Shown one piece after another: positions 1-9,500 of a stretch of DNA of 64,000 nt. Numbering within the stretch: position 1 is the stretch's first letter; the number at the start of each line of letters is the position of its first letter. This DNA comes from Craterostigma plantagineum (lineage: Eukaryota > Streptophyta > Magnoliopsida > Lamiales > Linderniaceae), in assembly GCA_027422505.1 (NCBI GenBank), contig JAPQWV010000051.1, positions 2,261,501-2,325,500 of the forward strand, read 5' to 3'. The position numbers and the translations under genes are program-made. The notes beneath the pieces are model-generated. The model was given only the letters and a program-made list of their open reading frames with translations. It had not been told where the DNA came from and did not search any database.

Positions 1-479
1 TATACCTTGCATCGTCAGAACCAGATAAACTTTTTTTTCTTGAAGACCCACTTACATCCGACTATTTTCTTTTCTTCGGAGGTGAGACAAGAATCTACGT
101 ATCATTCTTGTGTAGAGATTCCATTTGTTCATTCATCGCTACCAGCCACTTAAAACATCACTTATTGTGTCCGAATAGGTAGAAGGTTCGCCGCCTCCAC
201 CTGTTTCTTGCGCTACAGATAAAGCGTACGAAACTAAATTCACGTACCGCTGTGGTAGTCGAATTTCCCGTCTCCCCTATCTACGGCTATAGAATATTCC
301 TGCTCGGTGCCTTCATCTTCAACAGCATCTGAATCAGGTACTGGCTCATCTGTTGAACTAGTAGCAGGATCATCGGAAAAATCTTTGTTGGTCTTGAGCT
401 CCACCTCGCAGTGTACACTTCTTTTCTTGTTTAGAGAGATTAATAGACTCTTTTGAAGGATGTAACATCTCTGCTAATT

Positions 480-1194
480 ATAAATTTGGGTGACTTGGGA
501 TCAGGATTATATAGTCTATATCCTTTCACCCCTGAAGCGTAACCGAGAAAAATACACTTCTTAGCTCTAGGCTCTAACTTTCCCTACTTGCATATAAGTT
601 GGACACCCAAATATTCTTAAGTCGGAGTAATCAGCAGGAGTACCTAACCAAGCTTCCTCAAGAGTCTTGAAATTGATCGGTGAACACGGTGAGCGGTTGA
701 CAATATAACGTGCTGCGGCGATAGCTTCATCCCAAAAATATTTGTCAACCTAGCGTTGGAGATCATACACCGAGCTCTCTCTAAAAGCTTCCGGTTCATG
801 TGCTCAGCAACATCATTTTGTTGAGGCGTCATTCGAACAGTGTAATGTCGAGCAATTCCTTCGTTTTTGCAAACTCATTAAACTCGCTTCCGCAAAATTC
901 TAGGCCATTATCTGTCTGCAACTGCTTGATCTGTTTTCCTGTCTGCTTTTCAAGCAAAGCTTTCCATTGTTTAAATGTTAGGAAAACACACTTTTCTGCT
1001 TAAAAAAAATAGACCCGAACTTTCCTTGAAAAATCATCAATGAAAGTCAACATGTATCTTGCACCACCTTTGGACGGAACACGAGAAGGACCCCATACAT
1101 CAGAATGGATTAGTCCAAAGTACCTTTCGTCCTGTGGACTGCTGGCGAAATGAAGCTGACTCGTTTCTGCTTCCCAAAAATACAGTGTTCGCAA
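480..1194 (-). pseudogene. Copia-1 integrase core and linker, frameshifted
   Basis: Pieces in different minus-strand frames carry the integrase signature: the first catalytic aspartate in H-S-D-V-W-G-P (about 1090-1110), the second in T-D-N-G-L-E-F (about 890-920), and the glutamate block N-D-V-A-E-H-M-N-R (about 790-820). The linker with C-I-F-L-G-Y-A-S follows at about 530-570. The enzyme would insert cDNA into the genome. Several frameshifts make it non-functional. Confidence 0.8.
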
Positions 1195-1598
1195 AAGTCC
1201 ATCTTACCAGTACTTTGACCGCAAAGTAGGCCACACTTGCTTAAAATCATCAAGCCTTTTTCTCCCATGTGTCCAAGTCGCATATGCAATAATCTCGTGG
1301 TATCAACCTCCGGGGATGTCAAAACTGCAACGGAACCTGTAACAGTAGTTCCCTGCAAAATATATAAATTTCCAGACCTGCAAGCTTTCATCACGACGAG
1401 GGCACCTCTGACAATCTTTAAAACTCCACCTTCACCTGGGAACCTGCACCCTTGAGATTCAAGTGTGCCTAAAGAGATAAGATTTCTCTTCATATCTGGA
1501 ACGTGTCTGACTTCTGTGAGCGTTCCGATGATTCCGTTGAACATCTTGATCTGAACTGTACCTTTACCAACAATTTTACACGGAGCATCATTTTCCAT
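1110..1598 (-). pseudogene. Copia-1 GAG-pre-integrase region
   Basis: A 162-codon open stretch that begins in the post-protease linker and carries the integrase N-terminal zinc motif of copia: an H-M-R-L-G-H-M-G-E-K-G-L block followed by C-E-H-C about 30 residues later, then F-G-K-Q-K-R-V-S-F. In intact elements this HHCC motif binds zinc and precedes the integrase core. The frame is lost before the catalytic core, which continues in another frame on the same strand. Confidence 0.85.
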
Positions 1599-2078
1599 TA
1601 ATATATATCCACTGTCGATTTTTTCATAGGTGGAAAAACAACTCTATGCCGACTTATGTGGTAAGAACAACCCGAATTTAAGATCCACTCATTATCAGAC
1701 CTACCAATATTTGGAGTTGCTACAAAAATAGTTCAATCGCTCTCATCAACAGCTACACTTGCTTCGGCGGGTTTATTATTTTGCTGATTATTTTTCTCCT
1801 TATTTTTTAATTAATAACAATCAGCTTTGATGTGACCCTTTTTCTTGCAAATATTACAGACTTTATTTCTGTTACCTGGATTTCGACCTTTCTTTAGATC
1901 TGCTACTTTCAGCGTCTCTATTGTTCTGGTCTTCCCCGTGCAAACAGGCCTTCTGCCTGACTATAACTTGTTTCTCCCGTAATATCCCTGTCTATGTGTT
2001 CTTTTGATTGTAATGCAGATTTGACACTAGAATACGTATCGTATCTTTTCCATGTATTATAGAGTCACGAAAATGTTT

Positions 2079-2522
2079 TCAAGACGGGCGAAGGGAACAC
2101 AACAATATTATGGCCTGATCTTCGTCCGTCACTTTGACTTCTACGTTCGCCAAATCAATAATGATACAGTCGTGTTTATCGAGATGCGAGAGAATAGAAG
2201 TACCTTCCGTCATTTTCATACTATATAGCTTATGCTTTAAATAAAGCCGATTCTCCTTAGTCTTCTTCATGTAGATAGCTTTTAATGCATCCCACATACC
2301 CATGACCGTCGTCTCCGTGGTAACTTCTTGTAAAACCTCGTAAGAGAGATATAATATAATAGACGATATGGCTTTCTTGTCCAATTCATTAAATTGAGCA
2401 TCTTTCATTTCCGTCGGTTTCTTCTTTTCTCCTGCAAGCGCCACCTCGAAACCGTCTTGTATGAGTATGACCTCCATCTTGAGACTCCACATTGCAAAGT
2501 TGACATCTGTCGAACTTTTCAA
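2079..2522 (-). pseudogene. Copia-1 gag fragment (UBN2-type)
   Basis: An open stretch of 147 codons resembling copia capsid/gag of the UBN2 group: a tryptophan near residue 12 (the NFAMWSLKM start), a central W-D-A-L-K block, and a K-L-Y-S-M-K-M-T-E-G segment typical of these gags. It starts about 45 bases downstream of the primer-binding site and ends before the zinc knuckle, to which it is no longer joined in frame. The protein would coat retrotransposon RNA in virus-like particles; here it is only a fragment. Identification rests on the family pattern, not a search. Confidence 0.8.
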
Positions 2523-2568
2523 TTGATATTTTTGTTATCGTCATGGTGGCTAAAAAATAAATCGGGTA

Positions 2569-2581
2569 GGCTCTGATACCA
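2569..2581 (-). other. Copia-1 primer-binding site (initiator tRNA-Met)
   Basis: The minus strand reads TGGTATCAGAGCC, complementary to the 3' end of plant initiator methionine tRNA, the usual copia primer. It lies three bases inside the putative LTR end at 2585. It would prime minus-strand cDNA synthesis and fixes the orientation of the element. Confidence 0.9.
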
Positions 2582-2584
2582 ATT

Positions 2585-3081
2585 TGTTAGGATATGCGAA
2601 AATCCCCGATAATGATTTGCCCGAAAAATGACGATAATAAAGATACGAAAATAAATTTGGACAATGAACACGAGATTTACGTGGTTTGGCCAGAATGACC
2701 TACGCCAACGGGTCGGAGGATAGAACTTCTTTATTATGTGGAGTGATTACAAACACGTACACTGACGTGATACAAAAGCAGCTACACAACTAGGAGTGAG
2801 ATACAAAAATGACTGGAGAAGAAGTGACCGAGGATTCCCTCGCTGAGATGTTGTCGTGGTATATGTGGCCCTCGTCAAATGGCATCAATTTATAGGAGAG
2901 CATTGTACCTTGATCTGTCGTCTGAACATATGCATGCGAAATTAAGAATATAAAATACAGCTACTTCCTTTGACTACTTCTTTAACCAACCCACATGAAG
3001 AAAATGCACTTCTTGTACAATTGTTAGGCGCCGAAAAATGGGAACTCAATTCTCCTCTTCCCATGTGTTGAATATTCAACA
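2585..3081 (-). repeat. Copia-1 5' LTR (element on minus strand)
   Basis: On the plus strand it begins TGTTAGGATATG directly beside the primer-binding site and contains the block GATTTACGTGGTTTGGCC, common in plant copia LTRs. The far end is placed at a palindrome TGTTGAATATTCAACA (3066-3081), which ends in CA as LTRs do. The partner LTR is outside the window, so this end cannot be confirmed and may be wrong by tens of bases. Confidence 0.65.
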
Positions 3082-3089
3082 CCTACTAC

Positions 3090-3815
3090 TAGCGCTGGGA
3101 AAATACACTGAAATACCAATATACCATTCTTATCGTATCGAAACGTACCGAAAATATCGAAAATTTTGGTATACCGGAGTTTTTGGTAAGGTATGATACC
3201 GCACCGAAAATTTTCGGTATGGTAATGGTATGAATTTAAAAATTTAGGTATACCGGTTATACCGAAATACTGAAATACTAAAAGTTTTAATTATATATAT
3301 ATCACACACACACACACACCTACATATATACCAAAATAATAAATTTTTAATATTTTCTTTACTAATGTTTTTAAATAGCCGTTCGTTTTAATTAACCTGT
3401 ATATAAAGTTGTATTTTGTGGTTATGTAAAGTTCTTTATCTTACTAAGGAGACTGACTAAAATATATCAATTATTTAAGTTTATTTTATGAATTAAAAAT
3501 ATTATATTTTGGAAAATTTGGTATTAAGAATCCATCTTATTGAGGCCTAAGGAGTTTGAATTGACTAAAAATTCAAAAATAACGAATTAACGAGTTACGA
3601 GAAACGCATGGTAAAATACCCTTCGTGTGAATGATATAGAAGGTATGATACCGACACCACCGAAATTTCGTTATGATACTGTATCGGAATTTAAGGTATA
3701 CCGAAATTTTGGTATGGTATTGGTATGATTTTTTTCTATACCGAAATTTCGATACGGTATATGATATCACAGTTTTGGTACGGTATACCGTACCGAACCA
3801 CTCCTACCTACTACA
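3090..3815. mobile_element. MITE-like repeat with many ACCGAAA/GGTATACCG palindromes
   Basis: About 700 bases, AT-rich in the middle, with clusters at both ends of short inverted motifs such as GGTATACCG, TACCGAAAT and TTTCGGTAT. A (CA)n run sits at about 3303-3320. The architecture (non-coding, sub-terminal repeats in both orientations) fits a non-autonomous DNA transposon, perhaps hAT-like, but clear terminal inverted repeats and a target duplication were not found. No gene is present. Confidence 0.45.
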
Positions 3816-4169
3816 AGGTCACCTAACACCCTGTTAATGTTTCTATAAAATAGATGTCCCCGCATAACACGAAAGGAATAATACCGAGCTTAAGGAGTAA
3901 AACCAAATGATAAATAGCTCGAGCACTATTTAATTGAAGGAAACGATAAAAAAATAAATTACGTTGTTGTGTGTCTTTTCTTTCGATGATCCTTCGTTGC
4001 GCTAAGCCAGGCCACACGTACGTGACGAGCTCATCCTAAAATGTAGATATGAGAAAACATGTTACGGATTTGCCATGTGTGATGGCGACACAACTCTAAT
4101 CAATCATTCTCCTTCTAATAATATCTTATTTGTCAAAACCCACGTGTTATTCAAAATCAGTTTTGCTTT
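3816..4169. other. Unit A: outer 3' flank of the PGIP-like gene (left half)
   Basis: From about 3874 this matches 41640-41930 and 51765-52060, the 3' flanks of PGIP-like genes B and C (shared landmarks: the ACCGAG-TTAAGGAG block and GCCAGGCCACAC). The match stops at 4169, where the Copia-2 element is inserted, and resumes at 11404. No coding sequence seen. The first about 58 bases match nothing else that I could see. Confidence 0.75.
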
Positions 4170-4361
4170 TATCAGAACATATATTTAGGCCGTAATTAAG
4201 GCCGTGATTTTGAATGATTTAGATGTATATTTGGTAGGGTCATTATGTGTTAGTAATCATCGGCCTAAAATGGCTCGCCACACTGTACTATATATTTAGG
4301 TGTTTGGGTATCGTAATAGACACAGATTTTTCCGTCCATATTCACTCTATATTTTCTTTCA
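4170..4361 (+). repeat. Copia-2 5' LTR (192 bp)
   Basis: Starts TATCAGAACATATATTTAGG and ends TTTCTTTCA immediately before the primer-binding site. It differs from the 3' LTR by roughly eight substitutions and two one-base gaps by eye. Its length is well below the several hundred bases common for copia. Confidence 0.92.
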
Positions 4362-4374
4362 TGGTATCAGAGCC
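4362..4374 (+). other. Copia-2 primer-binding site
   Basis: TGGTATCAGAGCC, complementary to the 3' end of initiator tRNA-Met, directly abutting the 5' LTR with no spacer. Priming site for reverse transcription. Confidence 0.93.
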
Positions 4375-4788
4375 ACCATTGACAGCCCACTGCTGCAATG
4401 GCCGAAAATTCTTGAAAAGATGGTGAAATATCCAAATTTGAAACGGAAGACGTTGTTCGACGCAAGACGATTTTTCCATATGATATCACCTCTAGTGATA
4501 ATCCCGGGCTGCTTATTACGCAGGTTCAATTGAAAGGTGAAAATTTTGAAGAATGGTATGTGACGCCCGAGGCCGATGAGGGCGGGGAGTGATCGCCGGT
4601 GCAAGAGAGATGCACGGACAAGGAGCGGCTCCTGGTAGGCTTCTAGGTGAAGGGGTACATGGACGAACCGATCCGACACCCGAATGAGATGGGATCCTGA
4701 GACTGACAATGTATGGGCGTGTCAGGCTAAGAAGTATAAGTGAATTGATAGTACTACTTATATCACCAAGGTCGACCTACCTTTTCGG

Positions 4789-4880
4789 GAGTCCATCCAA
4801 AAGAACTTCGAAGTTAAGCGTGTTTGACTTGAAGCAATATTAGGATGGGTGACCCCCTGGGAAGTTTGCCCAGGGTGCTT
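4789..4880 (+). other. 5S rRNA-like segment in Cassandra LTR 1
   Basis: Contains the plant 5S internal-promoter blocks AAGTTAAGCGTG (A box region) and AGGATGGGTGACC (C box region), followed by CCCTGGGAAGT, in the same order and spacing as in genuine 5S genes. The first and last parts of a 5S gene are not recognisable, so this is not a real 5S gene. In Cassandra the block can act as an RNA polymerase III promoter. Confidence 0.88.
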
Positions 4881-5321
4881 GTGAGTGAGGACGAAGCACG
4901 CTGAAATGTTAAATGGTGGTACAGTGGGGTCAGACTAACAGTGGAGTGTGGTGGGCCCAACCCCACTAGTCCCGGAAGAGACGGATGCTACAGTGACACC
5001 CGGTATGGGACGGGATGTTACAGGTGGTATCAGAGCACAACCTCTCGCAGTAAGGTGCTGGTTCGGGGACGAACCAGGCGGAAGCTGGTGGACATGTGAC
5101 GCCCGTGGCCGATGAGGTCGGCGAATGATCGCCGGTGCAAGAGAGGTGCACAGACAAGGAGCGGCTCCTGGCAGGCTTGCGAAGGGGTACATGGACGAAC
5201 CGATCCGACACCCGAATGAGAGGAGATCCTGAGACTGACAATGTATGGGCGTGTGAGGCTAAGAATCGTATAAGAGAATTGATAGTACTACTTATATCAC
5301 CAAGGTCGACCTACCTTTTCG

Positions 5322-5412
5322 AGAGTCCATCCGAAAGAACTTCGAAGTTAAGCGTGCTTGACTTGAAGCAATCTTAGGATGGGTGACCCCCTGGGAAGTT
5401 TGCCCAGGGTGC
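5322..5412 (+). other. 5S rRNA-like segment in Cassandra LTR 2
   Basis: Second copy of the 5S-like block with AAGTTAAGCGTGC and AGGATGGGTGACC. Here the A-box region reads GCGTGC as in true plant 5S RNA, while LTR 1 reads GCGTGT, so this copy is closer to the 5S consensus. Confidence 0.88.
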
Positions 5413-6569
5413 GTGTGAGCGAGGGCGAAGCACGCTGAAAGGTTAGATGGTGGTACAGTGGGGTCAGACTAACAGTCGGAGTGTGGTGGGCCCAACCCCA
5501 CAGGTCCCGATAGGGACGAATGCTATAGTGACACCCGGTATGGGACGGGTGTTACAGGTCTCAATCTATTCGAACTGCGTTACAAGCGAGAAAGAAATTC
5601 GGATTTGTAGATGGTACAATCCGACAGCCGAAAGAAGATTCGCCGGATCTTGAAGACTGGAGGACTTACAATTCTTTGTTAGTTTCTTGGATTAGGAATA
5701 CAATTGAGCCGAATCTCCGTTCCAGTATCTCGGATTTGGAGGTGGCTGAAGAATTACGAAAGGAAATTCGCGATCGTTTCTCTGTCGTGAATGGTCCTCG
5801 AATTCAACAATTGCGATCGGATCTTGCAAATACACGCCAAAAAGGCATGACGATGGTGGAATATTATGTGAGATTGAAGAAACTTTGGGACGCTTTAAGC
5901 AATTTCCAGCGCGTTCATAAATGTAAGTGTGGTCATTGTGTGTGTCGTCTCGAAAAAGATCTTGCAAAAGACATTGAAGAGGAGCAGGTTCATCAGTTTC
6001 TTCTCGGCCTTGATGATAATTTGTATGGGACGGCGAGATCGAATATTCTTGCACAAGATCCTCTCCCCGGGCTGAATCGGGTCTACTCGATAATGGTTCA
6101 AGAGGAAAGAGTTCGCAACATGGTGAAGGCGAAGGAAGAAGGAAGTGACGCAATGGCTTTTGCGATTCAAGCGGCAGGGAAACAATCGGCTCGTCGTACA
6201 GATAATCCCAGTCTACGGACATTGTAGTAAACCCGGACACGACATATCGACGTGTTACGAGTTGATTGGTTATCCGGAGAAGAAGGTGACGGGTCGGGTT
6301 TGTAGCCACTGCAACAAGACCGGGCATGACGAAACTAGTTGCTTTGAGATAAATGGCTACCCAGAATGGTGGCGAGGCAGCGCCAGTGGTTTGAGTCGTG
6401 GTCGAGGTCGATCGCGTCGTGGCGGGATGGCAGCGGCGCACTTTGCAGATGCACCGTCGATTGGCGTCGAATCAAGATCCGCACAGACTGGCCTTAATCT
6501 TGATCAATGGAATACCTTGGTTAATCTGTTGAGTGCTGGGAAGCCAAACTCTTCGATTTCTTCTGAAAA

Positions 6570-7600
6570 ACTCTCTGGTAAGTATTGTTGGATGATTGAT
6601 TCGGGAGCCACGAGGCATATGACCGGATCAGTTTACGTGTTTGATGATCTGAAAGAGGGACTCTACTTCTTCGTTGAGATTGCGCATGCTGCGGTAGTTA
6701 TGAATAAATCAGCAACATCTCTTGATTTCTGGCACAGAAGGTCGGGTCATCCATCGTTTCATGTGGTCAGATCTCTTTCGGTTGTTGGATCGCCACAGTC
6801 TAATGATAGTCTTTGCGATATTTGTGTTAGAGCTAAACATTCTCGAGAAAGTTTTTCGCTCAGTACCAATAAGACAACTTCAGTTTTTCAACTTATTCAT
6901 GTGGATTTGTGGGGCCCTTATCGAACTCCAACATTTTCTGGTTGCCGATATTTTTTGACAGTCGTTGATGATTGTTCTCGTGGGGTGTGGTTATTTTTGC
7001 TAGCTATAAAACTGAAGTGGGCCAGACCTTACGTAATTTTATCGCAATGGCTGAACGACAATTCTCCAAGTCTATCAAAACCGTTCGCAGCGATAATGGT
7101 ACTGAATTCACGTGTCTCTCAAGTTATTTCAAACAACACGGAATTTTGCACGAGACTTCTTGCATTGGTACTCCTCAGCAAAATGGTAGAGTAGAGCGCA
7201 AGCACCGACATATTTTAAATGTTGCTCGATCTTTGCTTTTTCAAGCGCGTTTACCTTTTCAATTTTGGGGGTGAGAGTGTTCTCACAGCTGCATATTTGA
7301 TCAATCGTACCCCATCAAAGATTTTACATAATCGCACGCCGTTCGAACTTCTACATGGTTTTTCGCCATCGTTGGACCATCTGAGAGTCTTCGGATGTTT
7401 ATGTTATGTTCACAATCAAGACCGTCGAGGAGATAAATTTTGTCAACGAAGTCGCAAGTGTGTTTTCGTTGGATATCCTTATGATAAAAAGGCCTGGAGA
7501 GTCTATGATTTGGAAGAACGAGTTTTTGTTACGTCACGAGATATCATCTTTATTGAGACTGAATTTCCATCTGTTGACGTAGAAGTTACCTTGCTTTCTC
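6570..7600 (+). pseudogene. Copia-2 protease and integrase, frameshifted
   Basis: The aspartic protease active site appears as D-S-G-A-T-R-H-M-T (about 6598-6624). The protease is then cut short and runs quickly into the integrase zinc motif (H-R-R-S-G-H-P-S, then C-D-I-C), implying an internal deletion near 6670-6720. The integrase core follows: D in V-D-L-W-G-P-Y, D in R-S-D-N-G-T-E-F, and E in N-G-R-V-E-R-K-H, in different frames. The post-integrase part with C-V-F-V-G-Y-P ends at about 7560. Confidence 0.87.
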
Positions 7601-7979
7601 GTTCTCCACCTGATTTTTTTTATGGCGACGATGATGAAAATATGGGTCCTAAGTCATTTTCTCCTCCAGCTGAAGTCCCACAAGGCTCCTCACATGACGA
7701 TTTACCTTCTGTGTCACCTACTACATCGACGCAAGAGGTAACCCCGGACGTTCCCATCTCGAGTTCTGCAGAAAGGGAGGATACCGTCTCTAATTCGACG
7801 GATACAGTTATATTGGGCGTGGCATCGCACCAAAATGGCATCCACGCGTCTTCAGGACTACGTTTTGAATAATATATGTTGATAGTCCCTCTCTCTCGCC
7901 CAGCTCCTTGGCATTCTCATCTCGGTCAGGTATTTCTTATCCCCTTGCACGACATGTTTCTTATGATTCCTTTTCTGAT

Positions 7980-9500
7980 TCTCACCGTACATTCCTCGCT
8001 GCTGTTAGCACTAACCATGAACCAGGTTCGTTTTCCGAAGCCATGCGTGATCCGCGTTGGCAAGCTGCAATGAAATATGAAATCGAAGCTTTGGAAAACA
8101 ATCGAACTTGGACGCTTTCTACTCTTCCACCTGGCAAAAAGCCCATTGGATGTAAATGGGTTTTCAAATTAAGTACAACTCAGATGGGTCGGTGGAACGC
8201 TACAAGGCGCGTTTAGTGATTCTTGGTAATCGTCAATACGAAGGTTTGGATTATCAGGAAACCTTTGCTCCAGTCGCCAAGATGGTTACCGTTCGGATTT
8301 TTTTTGTCTATAGCGGCATCGCGTAATTGGGAACTTCATCAGATGGATGTTCATAATGCATTTCTTCATGGTGACTTGGACGAAGAAGTTTACATGAAGT
8401 TTCCCCCAGGATTTTCCTCTTCACAGCCGGGAATGGTGTGTCGTCTTCGCCGGTTCTATATGGTCTGAAGCAAGCACCACGGTGTTGGTTTGCAAAGTTA
8501 TCACCTCCTCAGGTTTTCAGCAGTCTCGCTCCGATTACTCTCTATTTTCTTATCGCAAAGATGATATTTGTCTCCACGTGCTTGTTTATGTGATGATTTG
8601 ATAATCACAGGGAGCGACGGTTCTTCTATTGTTGCGTTCAAAATGTATCTTAATCGTTGCTTTCATATTAAGGATCTTGGGAACCTGAAGTATTTCTTGG
8701 GCATTGAAGTTGCTCGTAATTCTAGTGGTTTATTTTTGTGCCAGAGAAAGTATGCTTTAGATATTATATTTGAATCCGGGTTGCTTGGCACGAAGCCCGT
8801 CGGTTTTCCTCTCGAACCCAATCATCATTTGGCTTTGGCTGTCGATTCCCCTTTGCCGGACCCATTATCTAATCGTCGCTTGGTCGGACGGCTAATTTAT
8901 CTCACTGGGACTAGGCCAGAATTATCCTATTCTGTTCACATTTTGGCGCAATTTATGCAAGCTCCTCTTCAGGCTCATTGGGATGCGGCCTTACGTGTTG
9001 TTCGATACTTGAAGGGACATCCTGGTCAAGGCTTAGTTTTGGATGCCCAATCTTATTTGAAGTTGCGCGCTTGGTGTGATTCTGACTGTGCCGGCTGCCC
9101 GCTCACTCGACGATCTTTATCTGGTTGGTTTATCTTGCTTGGTAACTCGCTAGTATCTTGGAAAACCAAGAAACAACACGTGGTGTCACGATCTTCCGCA
9201 GAGGCCGAATATAGAGCCATGGCTTCTTCTCTCTGTGAGTTGAAATGGATTCAAGCTTTGCTTCGGTGTTTTGATGTCCATCCTTCGGCACTGATTTCGT
9301 TGTATTGTGATAGTCAAGCAGCAATTCGTATCGCTTCCAACCCAGTATTTCATGAACGCACGAAACACATTGAAGTTGATTGTCATTTCGTGCGTGATGA
9401 AATTGTTAAGCGCTTCGTTATTCCCTGTAAAGTTTCCACCCACTCTCAGCTGGCGGATATCTTCACCAAAGCGCTAGGCAATCGTCACTTTGATACTTTT
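7980..9500 (+). pseudogene. Copia-2 reverse transcriptase and RNase H, broken
   Basis: RT begins with the copia block W-Q-A-A-M-K-Y-E-I-E-A-L (about 8058) and continues through [12 protein letters not shown] (8343-8378). The catalytic Y-V-D-D block is interrupted: the frame runs V-Y-V then shifts by one base near 8590 before D-D-L-I-I-T-G. RNase H has W-C-D-S-D-C-A-G, the S-S-A-E-A-E-Y block and Y-C-D-S-Q-A-A in frame 8568-9560. The natural C-terminus is cut off at about 9500 by the LINE insertion and resumes at 11168 in an A-D-I-F-T-K-type tail. Confidence 0.9.

Larger units (their letters stand above)
1..2568 (-). mobile_element. Copia-1: decayed Ty1/copia element, internal region, cut by window start
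   Basis: Minus-strand copia internal region read from its primer-binding site near 2570 towards position 1. In order it holds a gag domain, a CCHC zinc knuckle (about 1806-1865, C-N-I-C then G-H and C), a GAG-pre-integrase block, the integrase core and the post-integrase linker. The domain order gag, protease, integrase before reverse transcriptase is the copia order. Stops and frameshifts separate the blocks, so no polyprotein can be made. RT and the 3' LTR lie left of the window. It is the outermost repeat on the left of the PGIP-like region. Confidence 0.88.
4559..5556 (+). mobile_element. Cassandra-type TRIM nested in Copia-2 gag
   Basis: Two direct LTRs (4559-5022, 464 bp; 5095-5556, 462 bp), each starting TGTGACGCCCG and ending TGTTACA. 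Only about 72 bases lie between them, and these begin with TGGTATCAGAGC (5025-5036), the initiator tRNA-Met primer site. Each LTR carries a 5S rRNA-like block, the hallmark of the Cassandra family of terminal-repeat retrotransposons in miniature. It encodes nothing and would depend on another element's enzymes. It splits the gag tryptophan region; the flanking GGT at 4555-4557 and 5557-5559 suggests a short, eroded target duplication. Confidence 0.92.
4375..6400 (+). pseudogene. Copia-2 gag, split by Cassandra insertion and frameshifts
   Basis: The N-terminal gag part (up to the G-E-N-F-E-E-W block at about 4531-4556) is separated from the rest (from 5557 on) by the TRIM. The 5676-6227 frame has the copia gag segments R-D-R-F-S-V-V-N-G-P-R-I and V-E-Y-Y-V-R-L-K-K-L-W. 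Two zinc knuckles follow at about 6215-6355 (the Y-G-H-C-S-K-P-G-H and C-S-H-C-N-K-T-G-H blocks); the first seems degenerate at its first cysteine. In a live element this would form the particle shell and bind RNA. At least one frame change occurs near 6200. Confidence 0.85.

Noticed and set aside
4789..4880. 5S rRNA gene
   Set aside because: Only the internal promoter core matches; the 5' and 3' ends of a 5S gene are absent, the block is present twice, and it lies inside direct LTRs typical of Cassandra TRIMs.
5692..6441. 249-codon minus-strand ORF
   Set aside because: It lies opposite the copia gag and zinc-knuckle coding sequence and shows no domain of its own; a shadow frame.
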